DNA of 48,765 nucleotides from Nocardioides astragali (GTDB taxonomy: Bacteria; Actinomycetota; Actinomycetes; Propionibacteriales; Nocardioidaceae): contig NZ_JAFMZM010000009.1 of NCBI RefSeq assembly GCF_024436375.1, forward strand, positions 1 to 48,765, read 5' to 3'. Positions 7,814 through 15,975 of the stretch are shown here, piece by piece. The notes under the pieces are model-generated. The model had not been told where the DNA came from. It ran no database searches and was given only the letters and a program-made list of their open reading frames with translations. The translations under genes were made by a program, and so were the position numbers. Within the stretch, counting starts at the first letter, position 1. Every line of letters starts with the position of its first letter.

Positions 7814-8608
7814 ATGGCCGGCAACACCTCGACGCCCGGCGCCTCGGTGGTGTCGCGCGCACTCGCCCTGTTGTTCGCCTTCGACGCGCAGCACCGCCGC
7901 CTCACGCTGACCCAGCTCGCGAGCCGGGCGGGCCTACCACTGGCCACCACCCATCGTCTCGCTGCCGATCTCGTCGCCGGGGGCGCCCTCGTACGCCGGG
8001 CCAACGGCGAGTACGTCGTCGGTCGGCGCCTGTGGGACCTCGGGCTCCTCGCTCCCGTGCAGACCGGGCTGCGCCAGGTCGCCTCGCCGTTCCTCAACGA
8101 CATCCACGCCGCCACGCAGGCGACCGTCCACCTCGCCGTGCGCGAGCGGACCCAGGTGCTCTACCTCGAACGGCTGTCCGGCCGCGCGTCCGTTCCCGTG
8201 GTCAGCACGGTTGGCTCGCGACTGCCGATGCACGCGACCGGTGTCGGCAAGGTGCTCCTCGCGCACGCGCCCGCCGACGTGCAGGAACGGGTCCTGTCCA
8301 GCCTCGACCGGATCACGCCCTACACCGTGACCCAGCGCGCCCGGCTCGAGCGGCAGCTCACGCGGGTGCGCAAGGACGGGTTCGCCACGACGGAGGAGGA
8401 GATGACGCTGGGCGCGTGCTCCATCGCGGTCCCGGTGCCCGGACCTGACGGGTCGGTGGTGGCAGCCATCGGGATCGTCGTGCCGTCGCTCAAGCGCGAC
8501 CGGGCACGCCTGCTCGCCGCACTGCAGGTGGCAGCAAGCGGTGTCGCCCGCACCCTGGCGAACGAGCTGGCACCGCCCGGCGCGGACGCGGCGTCACGAT
8601 CCCGCTAG
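7814..8608 (+). CDS. IclR-family regulator of the pca operon (PcaR/PcaU-like)
   Basis: This is a 264-residue IclR-type regulator. The N-terminal winged helix includes LTLTQLASRAGLPLATTHRLAADL. The C-terminal effector domain has LGLLAPVQTGLRQVA, TVHLAVRERTQVLYLERL and a GACSIAVPVPGPDGSVVAAIGI segment. The start at 7814 is set by AAGGAGG at 7801-7807; an in-frame ATG at 7784 would lack such a site. It is divergent from pcaH, the classic position for PcaR/PcaU regulators that respond to protocatechuate or beta-ketoadipate. Its stop overlaps the convergent MarR gene by 4 bases. Confidence 0.88.
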   Translation: MAGNTSTPGASVVSRALALLFAFDAQHRRLTLTQLASRAGLPLATTHRLAADLVAGGALVRRANGEYVVGRRLWDLGLLAPVQTGLRQVASPFLNDIHAATQATVHLAVRERTQVLYLERLSGRASVPVVSTVGSRLPMHATGVGKVLLAHAPADVQERVLSSLDRITPYTVTQRARLERQLTRVRKDGFATTEEEMTLGACSIAVPVPGPDGSVVAAIGIVVPSLKRDRARLLAALQVAASGVARTLANELAPPGADAASRSR

Positions 8609-9072
8609 CGCGGCGTGGTGCCGCTCAGCGCGTGCCGGCACCGCGCCAGGTAGGTGCGCAGGATCTCGGTCTGCCCGACGTCGAACCCTTCGAGCATCCG
8701 GGCCTCGATGTCGGCAACGGAGTCGTAGAGCTCGTCGAGGGTGCGCTGCCCGTCCGCGCTCAGTGACAACAGGTACTGCTTGCGGTTGCGCTCGTCGCGC
8801 TCGCGGCTGATCAGGCCGCGGCTGAGGAGGACGGTCACCATCTCGGCCATCGACTGGGCGCGGACGAACGAGTTGCGAGCAAGCTCGGCCGAGGTGATGC
8901 CAGGGTGCCGCTCCAGCACGGTCAGCGCGGTGTACTGCGCCGTGGTCAGCTCGGCTGTGGCGACCACGTCGTCCAGGGCCTGCCGGACCGCCAGCTCCAC
9001 CTGCTTGATCAGGTAGAGCAAGGTGATGTCGCGGTCGTGACCGGGCGCGGCGGACGCGGATGTGCTGCTCAT
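8605..9072 (-). CDS. MarR-family regulator, copy 1 of a tandem pair
   Basis: This is a 155-residue winged-helix MarR protein. The DNA-binding part spans TTAQYTALTVLERHPGITSA, ELARNSFVRAQSMAEMVTVL and the wing RERDERNRKQYLLSL. N- and C-terminal helices (LLYLIKQVELAVRQALDD; FDVGQTEILRTYLARCRH) would form the dimer interface. About 80% of aligned residues match the neighbouring MarR at 9123-9596, so the two arose by tandem duplication. It is the last gene of the transporter operon. By analogy with CouR, a MarR protein sensing hydroxycinnamoyl-CoA in Rhodococcus, it may control the aromatic genes at 14219/14467; the effector is inferred. ATG 9072 follows AGGGGG. Confidence 0.85.
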   Translation of the reverse strand: MSSTSASAAPGHDRDITLLYLIKQVELAVRQALDDVVATAELTTAQYTALTVLERHPGITSAELARNSFVRAQSMAEMVTVLLSRGLISRERDERNRKQYLLSLSADGQRTLDELYDSVADIEARMLEGFDVGQTEILRTYLARCRHALSGTTPR

Positions 9073-9122
9073 GGGCCCCCTACCGTACGGCGCCGAGTCC
9101 TCCGACCGCGGCGATGGTCACG

Positions 9123-9596
9123 CTACCGAGGCTGCTCGCCGCTCAGCGAGTGCCTGCAGCGCAGGAGGTAGGTCCGCAGGATCTCGGTCTGCCCGCCGTC
9201 GAACCGGTCGAGCATCCTGGTCTCGATGTCCGCGACGGCGTCCAGCAGCTCGTCGAGGACGCGCTGTCCCTCCGACGTCAGGGTCAGGAGGTACTGCTTG
9301 CGATTGGCCTGGTCGCGCTCCCGCGCCACCAGGCCCCGGCTGAGCAGGTAGGTGATCATCTCGGCCATCGTCTGGGCGCGCACGAAGGAGTTGCGCGCGA
9401 GCTCGGCCGAGGTGATGCCCGGGTGTCGCTGGAGGACGGTGAGCGCGGTGTACTGCAGCGTGGTCAGGTCGGCCGTCGCGACGACGTCGTCGAGTGCCTG
9501 CCGGACCGCGAGCTCCACCTGCTTGATGAGGTAGAGCAGGGTCACGTCACGGTCCTGGGCGGCCTCCTCTGCCGTACGGGCTCGAGCCACGCTCAT
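9123..9596 (-). CDS. MarR-family regulator, copy 2 of a tandem pair
   Basis: This 157-residue MarR protein is highly similar to its downstream neighbour. The recognition region ELARNSFVRAQTMAEM is almost unchanged between them, so both probably read the same DNA site. Differences cluster in the wing and near residues that could line a ligand pocket (ITYLLSRGLVA versus VTVLLSRGLIS; LLDAVADIETRMLDRF versus LYDSVADIEARMLEGF). The ATG at 9596 overlaps the livM stop (ATGA), tying the regulator into the transporter operon and implying feedback control if it represses the promoter near 14290. Confidence 0.85.
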   Translation of the reverse strand: MSVARARTAEEAAQDRDVTLLYLIKQVELAVRQALDDVVATADLTTLQYTALTVLQRHPGITSAELARNSFVRAQTMAEMITYLLSRGLVARERDQANRKQYLLTLTSEGQRVLDELLDAVADIETRMLDRFDGGQTEILRTYLLRCRHSLSGEQPR

Positions 9597-10618
9597 CCCG
9601 GCACCTCGACCCGCGGTCGCGTCAGCAGCCGGCCGACACCGGCGTCGACACTCGGGACGACGCCTCGGGGCATGAAGAGGAGCGCGAGCACAAGCAGGGT
9701 GCCGTACGTGGCGTACTGCATGATCGGGGCCGCGGTGGGCGGCAGGCCGGGCTGGCTGCTGATCGTGTTGAGCACCTGGAGGAGCACCGAGACGATCACC
9801 GCACCGACCACCCCTCCCCAGATCGTTCCGAGGCCGCCGACCACGGCCATGATCACGAAGGTGAACGACTCCGCGGCCGGGAAGGAGTCAGGGCTGACGT
9901 AGGGCGTGAAGAACGCGGAGAGGGCCCCGGCAAGTCCGGCAAAGCCCGCGGACAGGGCGAAGATGACCACCTTGCTGCGGTTCACCGGCACCCCCGCCGA
10001 CTCCGCTGCGGTCTGGCTGCCGGCCAGCGCCTGGATGCCGCGGCCGAAGCGGCTGTGCACCGTCCGATGGCTGACCAGCAGCACCAGCCCCAGGCAACCC
10101 AGCGCCAGGTAGACGTAGGGCAGCTGCCCGACGACGACACGGTCGCCGACACCCAACGGCGGGATGCCGCTGACCCCGAGGGCGCCCCCGAGCACGTCGA
10201 AGGTGCTCATCGCGGTCTGCACCATCAGCAGCAGCGCGAGCGTCCCGAAGGCGAGGTAGTGCCCGTGCAACCGGAGGAGAGGTACGCCGACCAGCGCCGC
10301 GAAGCCGGCCGCCACCGCCGGCGCGGCAAGCAGCGCAAGCAGCGGGGGGAGATCGAACCGCGTGGTGCCGACGGCCACCGTGAGCGCACCGGCGGCCACG
10401 AAGGCACCCTGTCCGAGGGACGCCTGGCCGGAGTAGCCCATCAGGATCGACAGGCCGGTGACCACGATCGCGGCCATGACCATGCGCATGAAGAAAGTCA
10501 GGTCGGGCAGCACCAGCGGGGCCACGCACGCGGCCGCGCAGGCGAGGAGCACCAGGAGGGTCCTCGGCTGGGGACGAGACCTCGCCCGAGACATCACTCG
10601 CGACATCATCTGCGTCAT
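9593..10618 (-). CDS. livM: ABC transporter permease, LivM type
   Basis: This is a 341-residue inner-membrane permease of the branched-chain amino-acid/aromatic-acid importer class. Hydrophobic segments begin at TLLVLLACAAACVAPLVL. The family block MGYSGQASLGQGAFVAAGA and the cytoplasmic coupling segment RFGRGIQALAGSQTAAESAGV, which contacts the ATPases, are present. The ATG at 10618 shares one base with the livH stop (TGATG). An internal ATGATG a few codons later is an alternative start. Confidence 0.9.
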   Translation of the reverse strand: MTQMMSRVMSRARSRPQPRTLLVLLACAAACVAPLVLPDLTFFMRMVMAAIVVTGLSILMGYSGQASLGQGAFVAAGALTVAVGTTRFDLPPLLALLAAPAVAAGFAALVGVPLLRLHGHYLAFGTLALLLMVQTAMSTFDVLGGALGVSGIPPLGVGDRVVVGQLPYVYLALGCLGLVLLVSHRTVHSRFGRGIQALAGSQTAAESAGVPVNRSKVVIFALSAGFAGLAGALSAFFTPYVSPDSFPAAESFTFVIMAVVGGLGTIWGGVVGAVIVSVLLQVLNTISSQPGLPPTAAPIMQYATYGTLLVLALLFMPRGVVPSVDAGVGRLLTRPRVEVPG

Positions 10619-11472
10619 CACTTCGCCTCCTCGTGGGCGAAGCTGCGGCTCCGCGCGATCATGATCACCATCATCAGCAGCAGGGCCACCTCGGTCTGGT
10701 AGGACCCGTTGAGGTAGCCGGCCGTGAGCTGGCCGGCCACACCGAGCCCGAGGCCACCGACCAGAGTGCGCAGCGGGCTGACCAGGCCGCCGAAGACGGC
10801 GGCCGCGAACCCGCCGAGGGCCATGGGCAGGTCGGAGTAGAAGGACAGCGCGTTGCTGGGCGCGACCAGCACGCCAGCCAGCCCGCCCAGGACGCCGGAG
10901 AGCCCGAAGGCGACCAGCCCCATCCGACGTACGTCGATGCCGACCAGACGCGCGGCGAAGGGGTTCGAGGCACTCGCAGTGAGCGCCTTGCCGAGGTAGG
11001 TGCGGGAGAAGAACAGCGAGAGTCCCGCGAACGCCACCAGCGTCACGACGAGCACGAGCAGGCGCTGCCGCTCCACCTCGGCACCGAGGATCGTCGTGAA
11101 CCCGTCGAGGCCGGGCGGCGACACGGGGTCCTGGCCCCACAGCCAGATGATGGCGGCGGAGAACAGCATCGAGACACCAAGCGTGACGATCAACGAGATC
11201 AGTGGCGGGGTGCCACGCTTGCCGATCGCGACGACGCCGACCAGCACGCCGACCAGCCCGCACACCACGACGGTCACCATCTCCCCCACCACGTGCGGCA
11301 GTCGCCCGGCCAGCAAAGAGGCCGACAGCATCGCGCCCAGCACGGCCAGCGAGCCCTGCGCGAAGTTGACCACCCGGGTCACGCGGTGCACGACGACGAA
11401 ACCGCTGCCGATCAGCGCGAACGAGGAGCCGAGGGCGATCCCGGTGACCAGGTAGGTGATGAACTCACTCAT
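10618..11472 (-). CDS. livH: ABC transporter permease, LivH type
   Basis: This is a 284-residue permease that would dimerise with LivM. Markers are TGIALGSSFALIGSGFVVVHRV near the N-terminus, VNFAQGSLAVLGAM (the LivH 'NFAQG' block) and TASASNPFAARLVGIDVRRM, the cytoplasmic loop expected to touch LivG/LivF. The start at 11472 overlaps the livF stop by 4 bases. Related LivH-type systems in actinobacteria and Rhodopseudomonas import aromatic acids, which fits the surrounding catabolic genes. Confidence 0.9.
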   Translation of the reverse strand: MSEFITYLVTGIALGSSFALIGSGFVVVHRVTRVVNFAQGSLAVLGAMLSASLLAGRLPHVVGEMVTVVVCGLVGVLVGVVAIGKRGTPPLISLIVTLGVSMLFSAAIIWLWGQDPVSPPGLDGFTTILGAEVERQRLLVLVVTLVAFAGLSLFFSRTYLGKALTASASNPFAARLVGIDVRRMGLVAFGLSGVLGGLAGVLVAPSNALSFYSDLPMALGGFAAAVFGGLVSPLRTLVGGLGLGVAGQLTAGYLNGSYQTEVALLLMMVIMIARSRSFAHEEAK

Positions 11473-12152
11473 CGGGACACCTCCACGTCGGCGAGCTCGG
11501 CCAGGTCACCGAAGTAGGCCTTGCGCACGGCGTCGCTCTCCGCGAGCTCGGAGCTCGGCCCGGTCACCACGACCCGGCCGGCCTCCAGCACGCAGGCACG
11601 AGCGCACAGGCGGAAGGCGAGCGTGACCTCCTGCTCGACCAGCAGGACGGCAGTGCCGCGTTCGGCGTTGAGGTAGCGCAGGTGCTCGGCGAGCTCGTCG
11701 ACCACGATCGGCGCGAGGCCGAGCGACAGCTCGTCGATGGCCAGCAGGTCGGGCCGCGCCATCAGGGCGCGCCCGATCGCCACCATCTGCTGCTGTCCGC
11801 CGGAGAGCCGCCCCGCCTTGCGCCGGCGCATCCCGGCCAGGTCCGGGAGCAGGTCGAACACCTCGTCCAGCTGGCGGTTCCTGATCGACCAGCCGCCGAG
11901 GAGCAGGTTGTCCTCGACGCTCATGTCCGGGAACATCTGGCGGCCCTCGGGGACCTGGGCCACGGTGCCCTCGACGACGACCGACCCGGACGCGGGCTCG
12001 AGCATCCCGCTGACGGTGTTGATCAGCGTGGACTTGCCGGCCCCATTGGGGCCGACCAGGGCGACCATCTCGCCGCGGCCGACCTCGAGGGACACCCCGT
12101 CGAGGGCCACCGCCGAGCCGTAGCGCACGACGAGGTCAGTGATGTGCAGCAT
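11469..12152 (-). CDS. livF: ABC transporter ATPase, LivF type
   Basis: This is a 227-residue ATPase with Walker A GPNGAGKS at 34-41, Q-loop in VAQVPEGRQMFPDMSVEDNL, signature LSGGQQQM, and Walker B LLAIDELSLGLAP. The PEGRxxF motif before the Q-loop end and the short length are typical of LivF. It overlaps the livG end by 17 bases and the livH start by 4. It acts on the cytoplasmic face with LivG. Confidence 0.92.
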   Translation of the reverse strand: MLHITDLVVRYGSAVALDGVSLEVGRGEMVALVGPNGAGKSTLINTVSGMLEPASGSVVVEGTVAQVPEGRQMFPDMSVEDNLLLGGWSIRNRQLDEVFDLLPDLAGMRRRKAGRLSGGQQQMVAIGRALMARPDLLAIDELSLGLAPIVVDELAEHLRYLNAERGTAVLLVEQEVTLAFRLCARACVLEAGRVVVTGPSSELAESDAVRKAYFGDLAELADVEVSR

Positions 12153-12909
12153 GGTCTGCTCCGGTTCCGAGGTAGGCCTTGACGACGGCGGGGTCGGACG
12201 TGACCTCCGCCGGGGTGCCGTCGGCGATCACCGCGCCGAGGTCCAGCACCGTGATGCGATGGGCCAACGAGGTGACCATCCCGACGTCGTGCTCGACGAG
12301 GAGGATGGTGGTGCCCGCCCCGTTCAGCTCGCGGATGAGGTCGGCGAGCTGGGTGCGCTCGGCCGCCCGCAGGCCGGAGGCCGGCTCGTCGAGGAGCAGC
12401 AGGCGCGGCCGGCCGGCCAGCGCCCGAGCGACCTGCAGTCGGCGCTGCTGGCCCAGCGGCAGGCCCTCGGCCGGTCGGTCTGCCAGCTCGAGCAGCCCGA
12501 CCCGGTCCAGGCACTGCTCGGCGGTGGCCCTGATCTCCCGCTCCTCCCGGCGCTGGGCCGGCGGGCGGAACGCGGCGGACACCAGGCCCGCCCGCGACTG
12601 TGCGTGCGCGCCCACCATCACGTTCTGCAGCAGCGACATGCCCGCGAACAGCCGGGCACCCTGGAACACGATGGCCACGCCTCGGCGCGCTCGGACGTGG
12701 GGTGGCAACCGGTCGATGTGCGCCCCGGCCAGGCTGATCGATCCGGCGTCCGGACGCAGGTGTCCGGCGATCAGGTTGAACAGCGTCGACTTGCCGGCGC
12801 CGTTGGGACCGATCACGCCGCGCAGCTCGCCCTCGGCGACGTCGAGGCTGACGTCCCGGTTGGCGTAGACACCGCCGAAGTGCTTCGACACGCGTTCGAC
12901 CTTGAGCAT
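12136..12909 (-). CDS. livG: ABC transporter ATPase, LivG type
   Basis: This is a 257-residue ATPase with Walker A GPNGAGKS at 34-41, a LivG-style signature LPLGQQRRLQVARAL and Walker B LLLLDEPASGL, then the H-loop LLVEHDVGMV. The start at 12909 is chosen because GCGGAGG precedes it by 5 bases; a 29-codon upstream extension runs into a hairpin. A 107-base gap with a strong stem-loop separates it from the binding-protein gene. Confidence 0.92.
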   Translation of the reverse strand: MLKVERVSKHFGGVYANRDVSLDVAEGELRGVIGPNGAGKSTLFNLIAGHLRPDAGSISLAGAHIDRLPPHVRARRGVAIVFQGARLFAGMSLLQNVMVGAHAQSRAGLVSAAFRPPAQRREEREIRATAEQCLDRVGLLELADRPAEGLPLGQQRRLQVARALAGRPRLLLLDEPASGLRAAERTQLADLIRELNGAGTTILLVEHDVGMVTSLAHRITVLDLGAVIADGTPAEVTSDPAVVKAYLGTGADHAAHH

Positions 12910-12947
12910 GCTGGCCTCCGCTGGCTGATGGTTGGTGTGGAGTGGAA

Positions 12948-12988
12948 GGTGCGGGCCGGACGGCTGCGTGTCCAGCCCGGCCCGCACC
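12948..12988 (-). terminator. Intercistronic stem-loop between binding-protein gene and livG
   Basis: This is a perfect 12-bp inverted repeat, GGTGCGGGCCGG at 12948-12959 and CCGGCCCGCACC at 12977-12988, with a 17-base loop. It has no T-tract. It lies 28 bases past the stop of the substrate-binding protein gene and 38 bases before livG. Such hairpins commonly lower read-through or protect the upstream message so that the binding protein is made in excess over the permease and ATPases. That role is inferred. Confidence 0.6.
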
Positions 12989-13016
12989 GGTCTCATGAGG
13001 TCGGACTCTGGCCCGG

Positions 13017-14219
13017 CTACTCGGGCAGGCGCGTCTTGAACGCCTTGAGGGAGTACGGCGTCGCCGCCAGGTCCCCGTCCTTGACCTCGACGATCGCGAT
13101 GGCGTCCTTGCCGATGCCGCCGTGGTCGTCCTCGGAGAACTGGAACCGGCCGATGGGCGTGAGCACGTCGAGCGTCTCCAGGGCGTCGCGGACCTTCTCC
13201 CGGTCCGTGGACTCCGCCTTCTCGATCGCGGCCACCAGCAGCTGGATGCCGGCGGCGCCGTCGAACGCGAACTGGGGCGGGTAGGCGTCGTTCTGCTCCA
13301 GCCAGGGGTTGGCGAACGCGTCAACGGCGTCCTTGAGCGGGCCGGCCGGCAGCTCGCGTCCCGGGACGGCGATGCTGCTGGTCATCACGACCCCCTCGCC
13401 TTCGGCGCCCGCGGGCTCGACGTACAGGTTCGAGGCCTGCGCGCCGGTCATGATGAGGGGGATGCCGGACCCGGCGAACTGCTTGGTGATGATGACCGAC
13501 GCCGGACCGGCGACCCAGACCAGGAAGGCGTCGGGCTTGGCGGCCTTCACCTTCGAGATCGCCGCGGTGAAGTCGGTGGCCGCGACGTCGATCGCCTCGT
13601 CGACCACCACGTCGATGCCCGCCGCCTCGGCGGCCGCGAGGGTCGCCGCGCGGCCGTTGCTGCCGTAGGGGTCCTCCGACGTGTAGGCGATCGCGAGGGA
13701 CTCGATCCCCTCGGCCGCGAGGTAGTCGACCGCCGCCTCGGCGTAGAGCTCAGGAATCGCCACGCACGTGAACGCGTAGTCGTTCGAGCCGTCCTTGAAG
13801 GCGCTGACCGGCCCGAGGGCGATGGTCGGGATCTTGTTGCTCTCCGCGCTGGAACCGATCGCGAGGGAGGCCGCGACGTTGGAGGAGGACAGGATCGCGG
13901 TGTAGTCGCTGTCCGCGGCCATCTGGTTGTACCCGATCACCGACTGCGGGACCTCGGTCTTGTCGTCCTTGATGGTCACTTCGAGGTCGCGTCCCAGGAC
14001 GCCACCGTCGGCGTTGATCCGGGCGACCTCCTGCTCGATCGCGGCCTTGTCGCCGATGCCGAGAGGCGCGAAGGGCCCGGTGAGGGGCACGACGACCCCG
14101 ATCTTGATCGGGCCGGACGAGCTGGCAGTCCCGCCTTCGGCTGAGCCGCACGCGGCCAGACCGAGGGCCAGAGCGAGCGCTCCAGCGACAGTGGGGACGG
14201 TGAGTCTTGTGCGGAGCAT
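13017..14219 (-). CDS. Substrate-binding lipoprotein of the Liv-type ABC importer
   Basis: This is a 400-residue type I periplasmic-binding-fold protein. It has a lipoprotein signal (MLRTRLT, hydrophobic core, lipobox LAAC with Cys24), then IKIGVVVPLTGPFAPLG, the start of the Leu/Ile/Val-binding domain, and PQFAFDGAAGIQLLVAAIEKA near the end. It would sit anchored outside the membrane and feed LivHM. The neighbours suggest an aromatic acid ligand rather than an amino acid; the sequence does not settle this. It is the first gene of the operon, with a clear promoter at 14292-14320. Confidence 0.9.
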   Translation of the reverse strand: MLRTRLTVPTVAGALALALGLAACGSAEGGTASSSGPIKIGVVVPLTGPFAPLGIGDKAAIEQEVARINADGGVLGRDLEVTIKDDKTEVPQSVIGYNQMAADSDYTAILSSSNVAASLAIGSSAESNKIPTIALGPVSAFKDGSNDYAFTCVAIPELYAEAAVDYLAAEGIESLAIAYTSEDPYGSNGRAATLAAAEAAGIDVVVDEAIDVAATDFTAAISKVKAAKPDAFLVWVAGPASVIITKQFAGSGIPLIMTGAQASNLYVEPAGAEGEGVVMTSSIAVPGRELPAGPLKDAVDAFANPWLEQNDAYPPQFAFDGAAGIQLLVAAIEKAESTDREKVRDALETLDVLTPIGRFQFSEDDHGGIGKDAIAIVEVKDGDLAATPYSLKAFKTRLPE

Positions 14220-14256
14220 GGGTCACCTCGAGGGAGTGGTCCGAGAGCCGGAGTTG

Positions 14257-14320
14257 TCAGGATTCCTGTTAATCAGGAACCCTGAAGGTGGAGTATGACT
14301 ACCGTCACATCGGGTGTCAA
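14257..14320 (-). promoter_or_regulatory. Promoter of the ABC importer/marR operon with two palindromic operators
   Basis: On the minus strand TTGACA (14315-14320) and CATACT (14292-14297) are separated by 17 bases, an excellent sigma-70-type promoter whose start would fall near 14285. Directly at and after that start lie two palindromes of one type, TCAGGAACCCTGA (14273-14285) and TCAGGATTCCTGT (14257-14269), with centres 16 bp apart. A protein bound there would block transcription. The core is CAGG-N3-CCTG. Confidence 0.75.
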
Positions 14321-14405
14321 GAGGCACATTCGGAGCGCGTCACGCGCGGTCTGGACCGGGATCCAGGCGTGGTTCCCAGGTCAGCGGTGGGTCCCGAACT
14401 GATCA

Positions 14406-14457
14406 TTGACAACGTGACCGTCGCCACATCACACTGAACTTTCGACAGGAAACCTGA
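14406..14457 (+). promoter_or_regulatory. Promoter of the catabolic operon with one palindromic operator
   Basis: A perfect -35 TTGACA (14406-14411) is followed after 18 bases by a weak -10, CACACT (14430-14435). Nine bases on comes ACAGGAAACCTGA (14445-14457), the third copy of the CAGG-N3-CCTG palindrome seen at the divergent promoter. The distance from -35 to operator centre (45 bases) is close to that on the other side (41 bases). The shared operator predicts that one regulator, most simply the MarR pair, controls both directions. Confidence 0.7.
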
Positions 14458-14466
14458 TAACTTGGG

Positions 14467-15975
14467 ATGGCAATGATGACTCAAGAGGCACAGCAGCTCC
14501 AGCCCCGACAGCTGTTCGTCGGCGGTGTCTGGCGCGAGGGGAACGCCGGCATGCGGCGCGACGTCGTCGACCCCGCCACCGGCGGCATCCTCACCACCGT
14601 GGTGGAGGCCGACGCGACGGACGTCGACGTCGCGGTGCGCAACGCCCGCGAGGCGTTCGACCACGGGCCGTGGCCGCGGATGCCCGCCCGCGACCGGGCG
14701 CGCATCCTCAACAGGGCTGCCCAGCTGATCCGCGAGCGGGCCGACGAGCTCGTCTCCCTCGAGAGCCACGACGTCGGCAAGCCGGTGTCCCTGTGTCGTG
14801 CGGTCGACGTCGAGACCGCGGCCCAGCAGTACGAGTACTGCGCGGCGCTGGCCCAGGGCATCGAGGGCTCCACCCGCTCCACGCCGATCCCGTCCTTGGC
14901 CTACACGATGCGACTGCCGGTGGGTGTGGTGGGCGCCATCACCCCCTTCAACTTCCCGCTGATCCTGTCGAGCACGAAGATCGCCGCGGCACTGGCCGCC
15001 GGCAACGTCGTGGTCCACAAGCCCGCCGACGACACCCCTCTCAGTGCGCTCTTCGTGGCCGAGCTCCTGAAGGACGCCGGAGTGCCCGACGGAGTGCTCA
15101 ACGTCGTCACGGGCAGCGGCCAGGTCGTCGGCGAGGCGCTCCTGCGCCACCCCGGCGTCGACAAGATCGCGTTCACCGGGTCGACGGCGATCGGCCGCCA
15201 CGCGGCCAGCGTGGCCGGCGAGCACCTCAAGCCGGTCACCATGGAGCTCGGCGGCAATGCCGCCCACATCGTCTTCGACGACGCCGACCTCGACGTCGCC
15301 ATCGGCGCGGTGATCAAGGCGTTCGTCTTCAACTCAGGTCAGTTCTGCATGGCGGGCCCGCGCCTGCTGGTCGCGCGCCCGCTCCACGACACCGTCCTCG
15401 GGATCCTCGAGCAGGCAGTGCCCACCGTTCCCATCGGCGACCCGCGCGACCCGGCGACGGTGATCGGCCCGATGGCCGGCGAGCGCCAGCTGGCGAAGGT
15501 CGAGGAGTACGTCGAGCTGGCCCGCAAGGAGGGCGGCCGGATCGTCTGTGGCGGTGAGCGGCTCGACCTCGACGGCGGCTTCTACTACCGGCCGACCGTG
15601 ATCGCCGACCTGCCCGCCGACTCGCGTGTCATCGCCGAGGAGGTCTTCGGACCGGTGCTCACCGTGCAGCCGTTCGACGACGAGGACGAGGCCGTCGCCC
15701 TCGCCAACAGCACCCCCTACGGCCTCGCCGCCGGGCTGCAGACCCGCGACGTGACCCGCGCCCATCGGGTCGCGGCCCGTCTGGACGCCGGCATCGTGTG
15801 GGTCAACGACTGGGCGATGCTCGATCCTGCGGTGCCCTTCGGCGGCGTCAAGGACTCCGGCTTCGGCCGCGAGTACGGCCCCGAGGCGCTGGAGGCCTAC
15901 ACCAGGGTCAAGTCCGTCGTCGTCTCCCTTCCGCCCACCCCCGCAGCCAGCGCAGTCACCGAGGAGCAGGCATGA
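14467..15975 (+). CDS. NAD(P)-dependent aldehyde dehydrogenase (aromatic aldehyde likely)
   Basis: This is a 502-residue member of the ALDH superfamily. It has the ITPFNFPL motif near 158-165, HKPADDTPLSA, the FTGSTAIGR cofactor loop, the general base in MELGGNA (Glu260) and the nucleophile in NSGQFCMAG (Cys294). It oxidises an aldehyde to an acid. Together with the next gene it would turn an aromatic or cinnamyl alcohol into the acid for CoA activation; vanillin or coniferaldehyde are candidates only. The start could also be the ATG at 14473 or 14476. It is the first gene of the operon and overlaps the next start (ATGA). Confidence 0.88.
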   Translation: MAMMTQEAQQLQPRQLFVGGVWREGNAGMRRDVVDPATGGILTTVVEADATDVDVAVRNAREAFDHGPWPRMPARDRARILNRAAQLIRERADELVSLESHDVGKPVSLCRAVDVETAAQQYEYCAALAQGIEGSTRSTPIPSLAYTMRLPVGVVGAITPFNFPLILSSTKIAAALAAGNVVVHKPADDTPLSALFVAELLKDAGVPDGVLNVVTGSGQVVGEALLRHPGVDKIAFTGSTAIGRHAASVAGEHLKPVTMELGGNAAHIVFDDADLDVAIGAVIKAFVFNSGQFCMAGPRLLVARPLHDTVLGILEQAVPTVPIGDPRDPATVIGPMAGERQLAKVEEYVELARKEGGRIVCGGERLDLDGGFYYRPTVIADLPADSRVIAEEVFGPVLTVQPFDDEDEAVALANSTPYGLAAGLQTRDVTRAHRVAARLDAGIVWVNDWAMLDPAVPFGGVKDSGFGREYGPEALEAYTRVKSVVVSLPPTPAASAVTEEQA

